Assembly (NCBI RefSeq): GCF_021389955.1
Contig: NZ_CP089980.1
Coordinates: 5,265,001 to 5,329,000 of the forward strand
DNA from: Fulvivirga maritima
GTDB lineage: Bacteria; Bacteroidota; Bacteroidia; Cytophagales; Cyclobacteriaceae
Length of the DNA stretch: 64,000 bases
Direction of reading: 5' to 3'
The translations under genes were made by a program, and so were the position numbers. Positions 53,023-61,109 of this stretch are shown here, piece after piece. The notes below the pieces were generated by a model. That model was not told the origin of the DNA. It made no database searches and worked only from the letters and a program-made list of their open reading frames with translations. Positions within the stretch are counted from its first letter, which is position 1; each line of letters starts with the position of its first letter.

Positions 53023-54876
53023 CTATTTATGAGCCTTCTCCATTTCTTCATAATACTTTTTAAGTACGAAAAAAGCTTTCTTTTTTTCTCCTTGGTCTCC
53101 TTTTAAGCCCTTTCTGTTCCAACCATCCTGATAAGTAGGATTATTTCTTTTCGGTGAACGAAAGTCTACCAAAATCCATGGGGTGATGCCAGTGTAATTG
53201 TCAGGCATTCTTTCCATCATTTTCACCTGTTCTTTATAAAACCATTCCTGATACTCTTCACTCCATCTGGTAAGTGAATCTGAATGGAAACCTGGTGTAG
53301 CCCCAGCACCCACTTCACTAATTATTAAGGGCTTATCATAAATGGTTTCCCATTGGGCAGATTCACAATACGAGGGCAAACCTCCATACCAACCTAAATA
53401 CTCATTCACTGAAACTATATCAGTATAAGCACCAAGCGGATCATCAATTGTATTTTTTTCTGGATTATAATGTACCTCAAGAGCTGCACTTACCAACCTG
53501 GTATCATCTAGTTTATGAGCAGTATCTACCAGCTCCTTCATAAACTCTGTTCTGGTAGGCGACACAGGCGTTTCATTACCTACGGACCAGATGATAACAC
53601 TCGGTCTATTTCTATCTCGGGTAATCATTTCTTTTAACTGATGCTTTGCTTTCTTGAGCACTTCCGGATTACCAAAATCAATAGTCCAGTACACCGGTAT
53701 TTCTGACCAAAGCAATATCCCCAGAGAATCAGCAACCTCTATAATATGCTCGTTATGAGGATAATGCGCCAAACGAATAAAGTTGCAATTCATTTCTTGC
53801 GCCCAACCTAATAAGGTAAGTGCATCATCTCTAGTCTTAGCACGCCTCATTTCGGTGGGTAATTCTTCGTGTAAACACACCCCTCTCAGAAAAACAGTCT
53901 TTCCATTAAGCAAAATCTTCTTATCAGATACCTCTATTTTTCTGAATCCTACTTTATCATGAAGCACATCACTACCCGCACTTATAGTTATATCATAGCG
54001 CTTAGGGTTAACATCTGACCACAATTCTACTTTCGGTAACTTTAAACTAAACTGAGTGATTGAATCCTGATATTCAATGGTCTTTTTCACTTTCAACTCT
54101 GGAATCTCCACAGTTACCTTCTCACCTTTAGAAGCACCATTTAATTTTACCCAACCTGACACCTCTGCCTTTTTAGTAATGGGCTTTAAAGCTGAAGCTT
54201 CCGTGTCTAAATGAATAAAATAGTCTTGCACAAAAGCTTGTGGTGTCTCCACCAGAACTACATCACGGGTTATTCCTCCGTAATTCCACCAGTCAGTATT
54301 CACGGTAGGCACTTCATCTTTGTGCCTTTTATTATCAACCTTCACTACCAGTTAATTATCTTTTTCTTTAAGTACATTATCTGGTATTTCGAATTGAAAA
54401 GGCGTAAAACCACCTTTATGACTACCTAGCTTTTTGCTATTAAGGTAAACATCTGCTTTATAATTTACGGCTCCGAAATATAGAAAAAGCCTATTATTGT
54501 CTGCTTTTTTCTTGTAGTCAAATGACTTTTTATACCACACTGTACCTTCATAATAAAGAAATTTAGGATCTTGAGAATTCCAGTCTCCTGGCACATTTAA
54601 CGTATATCTCTCATCATAACCATGCTCTAACAGAGCCGAGCGATCATGTGGTTCGTCAGTATTCCAGTAGGCCTCAGGGTCTTTTTCTGCCTTTTCTTTA
54701 AAGCGATAATTATAAAAGCAGGTTTCGTAAGGATCTACAATGTATTGCCATTCGCCATTAAGACTATAAGTTTCCCGCCCATGAACGTTAGTTAATAACT
54801 CCTGCGCACTGAGGGGAACTTGAATAACGAAAGCCAAAATAGCTATGGAAAAAAGGGTTTTTAGTAGTAGCTGCAT
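53023..54876 (-). pseudogene. Glycoside hydrolase family 2 (beta-galactosidase/glucuronidase-like), in-frame stop
   Basis: The frame from 54876 to 53023 is 618 codons with one internal TAA at 54352-54354 (codon 175). The N-terminal part has a signal peptide (ending LSAQE) and the sugar-binding domain (SLNGEWQYIVDP, VPGDWNSQDP, GAVNYKADVYLNSKKLG). After the stop the same frame continues LVVKVDNKRH. The barrel has IRLAHYPHNEH, the acid/base Glu in WSVGNETPVSP and the nucleophile Glu in IISEVGAGATPG. All catalytic residues survive, so this is a recent nonsense change, a readthrough, or a sequencing error. Confidence 0.8.
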
Positions 54877-55036
54877 GTATAATTAGGGTTTTAGACTGAT
54901 TAGTTAAAATACTTTTCTTAAGGAATAAAGATAATTAACAAATTTCTGGCTAAAGGTATAATTCTGATGAAATATGACACAGAGGATTCATCTAAAGTGA
55001 GTTTGGAGCTGATTAAATGGATTTAGTTTTGCTTTG

Positions 55037-55534
55037 CTACAAGTCTCGTTTACTAGAAAGGCTCTTGATCCTTTTATCATACTTGCTGCATACTATCTGA
55101 AATGATTCCGATATAAGAGGAAATAACAATTTTGAGTAGGTGACTTTCGTCGGGTTTAATACTCCTATCCAGCACATCCATCCATACACAGGATGGGGCA
55201 TAACTTTATCAAACTCTGTAAAGTCACAATTCATATTAATGGTATTACCAGCTTTCGGTCGAGCTAGTTTCTCTCTGAAAAGAGATAGAAATGAAGCTTC
55301 GGAAATACCCAAATTAAGTCTGTAAACCCCTTCTCGATTGGTATTAGAAGCACTATCATTAGGGCCATCTTTCTCTTTAAAAGTGAGTAGATATACCCCT
55401 TTTGCCAACTTGCCTTCAGGATTGTAAAACAATCCTTCTTCACCCCAATTTTTATCTAAAACCAGTCCTTGAAATTGGCTTTTAATATCCTCAATAATTT
55501 CAGCCTTGCTTAAAACAGTACTGGGGGTAGCCAT
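55037..55534 (-). CDS. DUF6194 family protein
   Basis: 165 aa, no signal peptide. Features of the family are NREGVYRLNLGISEASFLSLF and MPHPVYGWMCWIGVLNPT. Function unknown; soluble. It lies 18 bp after the SDR gene stop and is probably co-transcribed with it. Confidence 0.75.
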   Translation of the reverse strand: MATPSTVLSKAEIIEDIKSQFQGLVLDKNWGEEGLFYNPEGKLAKGVYLLTFKEKDGPNDSASNTNREGVYRLNLGISEASFLSLFREKLARPKAGNTINMNCDFTEFDKVMPHPVYGWMCWIGVLNPTKVTYSKLLFPLISESFQIVCSKYDKRIKSLSSKRDL

Positions 55535-55552
55535 TGTATATCGCTATTCAGG

Positions 55553-56278
55553 TCAGTGCCAGTTTACTTCACTTAATTTTCCGCATATTTCAAGCAGTTG
55601 TTCCTGTAGCACCACCTCATTAACCTCCTTTTTGGGCGCTTGAGCTTCTTTGTGATGAAAAAGTCTACCAGAGACCAAGGCTTCTCTATCATCACTAGTG
55701 GCGAGCCACACCTGGGTTTCATAACCTGCTTGAAGGTTATCAGTAGCGTCTCCACCACCCATTTTAGTAGGCACCCAACCAGGATCCACGGCATTAGCAT
55801 GAACACCAGGACACATGCGGGCCACGGCTTTCATTAACATAGTAACATGAAGCTTGGAATCAGAATATCCTATATTGTTGATGTCGGTTTCATTTTGAAG
55901 CACCTTGCCACCCGAATGCATGCTAGAGCTCAGATAAATTAGGCGTTGAGGCTTTTTCACCAAGCAAGTAAGGATATAAGGAGCTAAAACGTTAACATTA
56001 AACAAATTACGAGACGGCATAGTAAGTACACCTGCATTATGAATAATAGCATCAAACTTACCGAGCTCATTGAGCTGTTTGGCCAGACGTTTTACCTGAT
56101 CAATATTACAGAGGTCTGCTTCTAACACACCCTCAGCATCACTGAGCTTGCTTTTTACATCAATAGAACGTGAGGCATTTCGCGCATGTAAATAAACCTG
56201 ATGTCCATCAAGAATCATTTGCTCAGCTGCCAGAAAGCCTATTCCGTCAGTAGAACCCGTTATAAATATTTTAGCCAT
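55553..56278 (-). CDS. Short-chain dehydrogenase/reductase
   Basis: 241 aa. Nucleotide-binding FITGSTDGIGFLAAEQM (about residues 5-21), NAG at IIHNAG (about 85), catalytic Ser in LIYLSSSMHSGG and the YSDSK motif (Tyr-x-x-x-Lys). NAD(P)-dependent oxidoreductase; substrate not predictable. The VDPGWVPTKMGG loop is typical of retinol-dehydrogenase-like members. Confidence 0.85.
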   Translation of the reverse strand: MAKIFITGSTDGIGFLAAEQMILDGHQVYLHARNASRSIDVKSKLSDAEGVLEADLCNIDQVKRLAKQLNELGKFDAIIHNAGVLTMPSRNLFNVNVLAPYILTCLVKKPQRLIYLSSSMHSGGKVLQNETDINNIGYSDSKLHVTMLMKAVARMCPGVHANAVDPGWVPTKMGGGDATDNLQAGYETQVWLATSDDREALVSGRLFHHKEAQAPKKEVNEVVLQEQLLEICGKLSEVNWH

Positions 56279-56476
56279 GAGTATTTATCCGGTTTAAAAT
56301 AGATCGGCTATTCTTTCGAATAAACCTTTAAAATACTTATTAAAAATTCATTATTCAACCCATTTCTTACTAGAATAAGTGTAACATCTCATCTGTTGTA
56401 ATTTTCAAATGGCTATCAATCACGAATTTAGAGTAGTATTATTACATCCTCTAAGCAATGTTATGCTATAAAAAGG

Positions 56477-56513
56477 AAAGGGCAATGATCTTATTACAGA
56501 TTCATTGCCCTTT
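56477..56513 (-). terminator. Hairpin, minus-strand orientation
   Basis: AAAGGGCAATGA (56477-56488) pairs with TCATTGCCCTTT (56502-56513); on the minus strand it is followed by CCTTTTTA. No intact gene precedes it. Confidence 0.6.
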
Positions 56514-56530
56514 CTTAACGGCGTAATAAT

Positions 56531-56599
56531 CTATTTATGGCTCATGGTCAATCTTGCTGTACCATCATGAGGTGAAAAAGGTTTGAAAAGTAGGCATTC
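56531..56599 (-). pseudogene. Remnant of a gene end
   Basis: A frame closed on both sides reads ECLLFKPFSPHDGTARLTMSHK then TAG, just before a terminator-like hairpin. Too short to identify; suggested by position only. Confidence 0.25.
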
Positions 56600-56967
56600 T
56601 CAAGTCCTTAGTGGCCGTTCATTTATATGCAATGCTTCAGTAAACAGAAGAGCTCACAGCAAGAAATAGTTTTTTGTTACTTTTTTGATCAACAGCAAAA
56701 AAGTAAGGAGCCTCAGCGATGGAACATAAAGATTAGATAATCCAAGTTGGCTGGTAATTGAAATGTATAACTTAAAAAAATAGAATGATACATACTTTCT
56801 TTCAAATTTTATGTCAATCTTCTTGGTGCGGCTGAAACAAATGGTAGGTCTAGGAATGACCGGTTTTCTATACGTGCTACCTTATCCATTAAATAATATA
56901 AAACCTATACCATTCTTAAGTGTTAGGCTCTTATAATCAATTAAATATAAATCTACCTGAACCCTAT

Positions 56968-57573
56968 ATGACAAAAGTTGCAGTATACGATTTAAACGAA
57001 ACACTATATCATAAATCTTCGAAAGACGAATTTTTTAAATTTATCTGTTACAAGAAAGGCTACAAGCTACCACACTTATTTCAGCTCACCGCCTTAAAAT
57101 TTCTGAATAATATAGATGTGATAGGCAAAACCTTTTTTAAGGAGAATTTCTATAATTATCTAGACAATATGCCTCCAGAAAAAATAGAAAAGTATGCAGA
57201 GCAGTTTTGGGGCATGGAGTATCCTGATTACTTCCATAAGCCGATGGTGGAAGATATTAAAAAGCACCAAAAAGAGGGAACCCTGGTATATATTATTACC
57301 GGAGGTTTTGAAGTTTACACTAAATATTTAGAAAAGATTCTACCCGTAGAGGTGCACGGCACCCGTACTTCTTATGAAAATGGGACCTATAAAGTAATAG
57401 GTGAAGCATGCAATGGTAAAGCCAAAGTAAAACGACTAAAAGAAGTAGCTCCCTCAGATTATAGATTAATAGAAGCTTATTCTGATGATAAAGAGCCTAT
57501 TTTGGATGAAGCTGAAAAGGCTTATTATGTTGATGATGGTGAAGTAAGACCATTAGAATCTGTTTCAGATTAA
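56968..57573 (+). CDS. HAD-like hydrolase (IB-type)
   Basis: 201 aa from the ATG at 56968 (MTKVAVYDLNETLYHK); the frame is open 16 codons further upstream but without family residues. Motif I is DLNET, with Asn in place of the second Asp of DxDxT; motif II YIITGG, motif III GKAKVKRL and motif IV SDDKEPILDEAE are present. IB members dephosphorylate phosphoserine-type or lipid-phosphate substrates. The DxN form is known in some haloacid dehalogenase-type proteins, so activity is uncertain. Confidence 0.75.
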   Translation: MTKVAVYDLNETLYHKSSKDEFFKFICYKKGYKLPHLFQLTALKFLNNIDVIGKTFFKENFYNYLDNMPPEKIEKYAEQFWGMEYPDYFHKPMVEDIKKHQKEGTLVYIITGGFEVYTKYLEKILPVEVHGTRTSYENGTYKVIGEACNGKAKVKRLKEVAPSDYRLIEAYSDDKEPILDEAEKAYYVDDGEVRPLESVSD

Positions 57574-57700
57574 GGAATTATTCCTGAGCTATTTATAGCT
57601 GATTAATATTTCGAGGTGATCATATTAGGCCTATTTTATTGTTCAAATTGACTACCTCATATTAAGTCAAACTTTATAACTCGGCTTTTGTTGAGAATCT

Positions 57701-58429
57701 ATGATCGTAAACCGAACCAATAAAGGTTGGGATATTATATTCCAACGAAATCATGCACTATTAGCAGGAAATATCGCTTATCTAATTGCTCCAAGATATC
57801 ATCCTCCCAGATGGGTAGAAACCTTATGTGCCATTATGGAGCATGATGACGGTCAACAAGATTGGAGCATTTCTTCAAGAGTGTCTGACAAAGGAGAACC
57901 CCTTGATTTCACTGCTTATGAATGCGATTTAAGCCAAGCTAAAAAAGTGGTTGCAGAATCATTTTATAAGTCTAAGTGGATTCACCTGCTGGTGTCTATC
58001 CATACTCATTCTTTATATGCCGACATCAAAAATAAATCTATTGAACTACAAAACTTTCTAAAGGAGCAGGAAGTAAAACAAAAGGAATTAACTCAGGAAC
58101 TGCATCTTACCAAAACAGAAGTGGATACCTACTATGCTTTTTTGAGATGGTGTGATGAGCTTTCACTACAATTATGCAGAAGATCATCTAACAATGAAGT
58201 GGGGACTTCTCCTGTAGGCTCTTTAAACAGGCAGGAAGAGAATCAATTAATCATATCATCAACAGGACAATACACGATAGATCCATGGGTGTTTTCTCAT
58301 AAAGAAGTAAAACTTTATGCTGAAGTGTATGAAATAGAACAAGAGAAATTCTCTTCTGACCAAGTGTTGAAAAAATATATAGAAGCTACAATACCTTACC
58401 GAAAGGAATGGAAATTAAATTATAAATAA
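57701..58429 (+). CDS. DUF3891 family protein
   Basis: 242 aa. MIVNRTNKGWDIIFQRNHALLAG at the start and the conserved IMEHDDGQQDW (about residue 46) identify DUF3891, a soluble family of unknown function with an HD-like His-Asp pattern. The end has WRKEWK-type residues. Followed immediately by a terminator. Confidence 0.8.
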   Translation: MIVNRTNKGWDIIFQRNHALLAGNIAYLIAPRYHPPRWVETLCAIMEHDDGQQDWSISSRVSDKGEPLDFTAYECDLSQAKKVVAESFYKSKWIHLLVSIHTHSLYADIKNKSIELQNFLKEQEVKQKELTQELHLTKTEVDTYYAFLRWCDELSLQLCRRSSNNEVGTSPVGSLNRQEENQLIISSTGQYTIDPWVFSHKEVKLYAEVYEIEQEKFSSDQVLKKYIEATIPYRKEWKLNYK

Positions 58430-58430
58430 A

Positions 58431-58458
58431 AAAACTCCTGCCGACAAGCAGGAGTTTT
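58431..58458 (+). terminator. Rho-independent terminator after DUF3891
   Basis: Stem AAAACTCCTGC / GCAGGAGTTTT with a 6-nt loop, overlapping the stop region of the gene and bidirectional; it also faces the end of the TlpA-like gene at 58487. Confidence 0.85.
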
Positions 58459-58486
58459 CTGTATGTATTTTAAATAGATTGAAGAC

Positions 58487-59623
58487 TTACCCTTTATTAA
58501 AGATTTCTTCGAGCTTATCTTCTAATTCTTTTCCTCTTAAGTTTTTGCCAATTATAACTCCATCAGGATCTAAAAGAAGGGCAAAAGGAATTGCTTTTAC
58601 GTTATAAAGTTTAGCTGCTTCTGAGTTCCAGTATTTTAAGTCAGACACCTGAGTCCAATGCAAATTATCTTGCTCTATAGCCTGTAACCAGTCTTCTCTT
58701 CTTCTGTCTAGTGATACACCGTACACTTCAAACCCCTCTTCATGGTATTTATCATATAGTCTTACCACATTAGGGTTTTCTCTACGACAAGGGCCGCACC
58801 ATTTAGCCCAAAAATCCACTAATACATAGTTACCTCTTAAAGATGAAAGCTTTACTACTTCTCCATCAGGATTAGGAAGTGCTATATCAGGAGCCACTTT
58901 GCCCACAGCCAGGTTCTTCATGCTCTCTACGTTCTCTATGAAGTCTTTAGCAATTGCATTATTAGGCATTTCCTTTTTTAATAACTCAGCATAGTTATTG
59001 TAAAATTCGAAATACTTATCTCTATCAAGAAAATTACCACTTCTCAAAACCTCAATCACTCCGAGTGAAGCTCCTAAAGTATCTATTTTACTCATGATCC
59101 TCTTCCTAAAAGAATCATCTAATGCCACGTAAGCCTCTTTAAGAGAATCCATTTTAGCTTCATCACCATCACGCTGGGCAGTTACAAAAGCCTCATTGAT
59201 CTTTTGCACTTCTTCGCCACTCTGGAAGTTCTGAAACATTTTTTGAACCTCAACGATGAAATCATGATCACTAGACCCCTTTACCTCTCTAAAGCCTCTG
59301 GGGTTGTTTCCATCTACATTCACCTCTATATCTTCATCATCTAAGATTAAAGGCACTACCTGAATATTATAAAAATTAAGTCGATAGTATCCGGGAGCAT
59401 CCACATCCACAGTTACTTTATAAGTGTTATCTTCAGCTAGCTGTATAGTATCTAAGGGCTGAGTACTGTTATCTGTAAATTTTTCCAGAATGATATTTCC
59501 ATTTTGAGGATGACTTACTGATCCCGTTATGGTAACGCCACCATTAGCATCACTCTCCGTTTGTGATGACCCCGAGCAGGCACAAAAAATGGTAAGGAAA
59601 AATATAATTGAGATTCTATTCAT
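58487..59623 (-). CDS. TlpA-like thiol-disulfide lipoprotein with DUF4369 domain
   Basis: 378 aa from the ATG at 59623 (MNRISIIFFLTIFCACSG), a clear lipoprotein start; an ATG at 59650 overlaps gatB by 8 bp. N-terminal DUF4369-like domain (VTITGSVSHPQNGNIILEKF), a helical linker, then a thioredoxin domain with WAKWCGPCRRENPNV and cis-Pro in VKAIPFALLLD. Anchored in the envelope, reducing disulfides. A paralogue of the gene at 40508. Third gene of the alaS-gatB unit. Confidence 0.85.
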   Translation of the reverse strand: MNRISIIFFLTIFCACSGSSQTESDANGGVTITGSVSHPQNGNIILEKFTDNSTQPLDTIQLAEDNTYKVTVDVDAPGYYRLNFYNIQVVPLILDDEDIEVNVDGNNPRGFREVKGSSDHDFIVEVQKMFQNFQSGEEVQKINEAFVTAQRDGDEAKMDSLKEAYVALDDSFRKRIMSKIDTLGASLGVIEVLRSGNFLDRDKYFEFYNNYAELLKKEMPNNAIAKDFIENVESMKNLAVGKVAPDIALPNPDGEVVKLSSLRGNYVLVDFWAKWCGPCRRENPNVVRLYDKYHEEGFEVYGVSLDRRREDWLQAIEQDNLHWTQVSDLKYWNSEAAKLYNVKAIPFALLLDPDGVIIGKNLRGKELEDKLEEIFNKG

Positions 59624-59642
59624 TGAATTTTTCTTTATATGC

Positions 59643-61100
59643 TTAAGCAAGCTTATTTCTTAAAAGTTCATTTGCTACTTTAGGATCGGCACTCCCATTA
59701 CTTTTCTTCATTACCTCGCCCATAAACATTCCTATAAGGCCTTTTTGACCTTTACGATAAGCTGCCACTTTATCAGGAAATGCTGCCAACACATCATCTA
59801 TCAGTTCACTGATGCTATCACTATCACTATCTTGCAATAAGCCTAAAGACTCAGCCGTTTCTAAGGCTGATTGCCCATTAGACTTGAGCATAGCAGGAAA
59901 CAACCTCTGACTGGCCGCTGAAAAGCTCACTTTGCTTTCATCTACCAGTTGTATGATCTCAGCCAGCTTCTCAGGAGTTACGCTCAGCTCTTCTATCTTC
60001 TCATTAGAGTCATTCAAGTAAGACTTCACTGGCCCCATTACCCAGTTTGAAGCCGCTTTATAGTTATCAGTTTTGCCACATAATGCTTCAAAATAGGCTG
60101 CTATCTCTTTGGTATCTGTTAGTACCTGAGCATCATATTCTGGCAGACTATATTCTTTAACATATTTAGCCAAAAGCTCATTAGGCAAGCTAGGCATAGA
60201 AGCCTCTATCTCTTTTAACCACTCTTCACTAACAATTAACGGACTTAGATCCGGATCAGGGAAATACCTATAATCATTCAGTTCTTCTTTTGTACGCATG
60301 CCTGCAGTAGTTCCTGTAGCAGCATCAAAAGTTCTGGTTTCAGAAAATATAGCATTCCCATTTTCAATCTCTGCTATTTGCCTTTCTATCTCATGATCTA
60401 TGGCTCTTTGCACATTACGGATAGAGTTCATGTTCTTCACTTCCACCTTTTTGCCGAGTGTAGAAGAACCTTTAGGCATAACAGAAATGTTAGCGTCGCA
60501 GCGCAATGAACCTTCTTCCATATTACCATCACAAATATCCAAATAACGAACCAGCTTCCTTATCTCAGTTAAGAACGAGTTAGCTTCTTCTGATGATCTT
60601 ATGGCTGGCTCTGTCACTATTTCAATAAGCGGCACACCAGCACGGTTAAAATCTACCAGGCTATCGGTCTCCTCTGCCAGGTGAATAGACTTACCCGCAT
60701 CTTCTTCTATATGAATTCTATTAAGCACGATATCTCTTGATTCTCCATTTTTCGGGAAAACCGTAACATGACCATTCATACAGATAGGAGTTCTATCCTG
60801 AGTAAGCTGATAGCCTTTCGGTAAGTCAGGGTAGAAATAATTCTTCCTGTCAAAAATCTGCTCACGGCTAATATCACAATTACAGGCTAACCCCATTTTA
60901 ATAGCATATTCCACTACCTTTTTATTCAACTTAGGCAGTGTACCTGGGTGACCTAACGTAATTACACTCACATTAGTATTAGGTGAATGCCCATATGCGT
61001 TAGCATCTGTATTGTATATTTTTGTTTTAGTCAGTAACTGAGCATGAACCTCAAGACCAATAACCGCGGTATATTTTTCTCTTACCGATTTATCTATCAT
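59643..61100 (-). CDS. gatB: Asp-tRNA(Asn)/Glu-tRNA(Gln) amidotransferase subunit B
   Basis: 485 aa, normal length. GLEVHAQLLTKTKIY at the start, GHPGTLPKLNKK, DRKNYFYPDLPKGYQ and EEGSLRCDANIS in the cradle domain, and a YqeY-like C-terminus (FSAASQRLFPAML...KGQKGLIGMFMGEVM). It activates the mis-acylated tRNA with ATP for transamidation by GatA. It starts 9 bp after alaS. Confidence 0.95.
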   Translation of the reverse strand: MIDKSVREKYTAVIGLEVHAQLLTKTKIYNTDANAYGHSPNTNVSVITLGHPGTLPKLNKKVVEYAIKMGLACNCDISREQIFDRKNYFYPDLPKGYQLTQDRTPICMNGHVTVFPKNGESRDIVLNRIHIEEDAGKSIHLAEETDSLVDFNRAGVPLIEIVTEPAIRSSEEANSFLTEIRKLVRYLDICDGNMEEGSLRCDANISVMPKGSSTLGKKVEVKNMNSIRNVQRAIDHEIERQIAEIENGNAIFSETRTFDAATGTTAGMRTKEELNDYRYFPDPDLSPLIVSEEWLKEIEASMPSLPNELLAKYVKEYSLPEYDAQVLTDTKEIAAYFEALCGKTDNYKAASNWVMGPVKSYLNDSNEKIEELSVTPEKLAEIIQLVDESKVSFSAASQRLFPAMLKSNGQSALETAESLGLLQDSDSDSISELIDDVLAAFPDKVAAYRKGQKGLIGMFMGEVMKKSNGSADPKVANELLRNKLA

Positions 61101-61109
61101 AACATCAAA

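Larger units (their letters stand above)
56279..56967. other. Intergenic stretch with terminator and decayed gene end
   Basis: About 690 bp with no complete ORF. It contains a hairpin at 56477-56513 and, 18 bp beyond it on the minus side, a short frame that looks like the end of a lost gene (56531-56599). The rest, 56600-56960, shows nothing recognisable. Confidence 0.5.

Noticed and set aside
54352-54354. Recoding (stop readthrough) as a regulated feature of the GH2 gene
   Set aside because: TAA is the least leaky stop, and no downstream structure or known readthrough context is seen; mutation or error is simpler.
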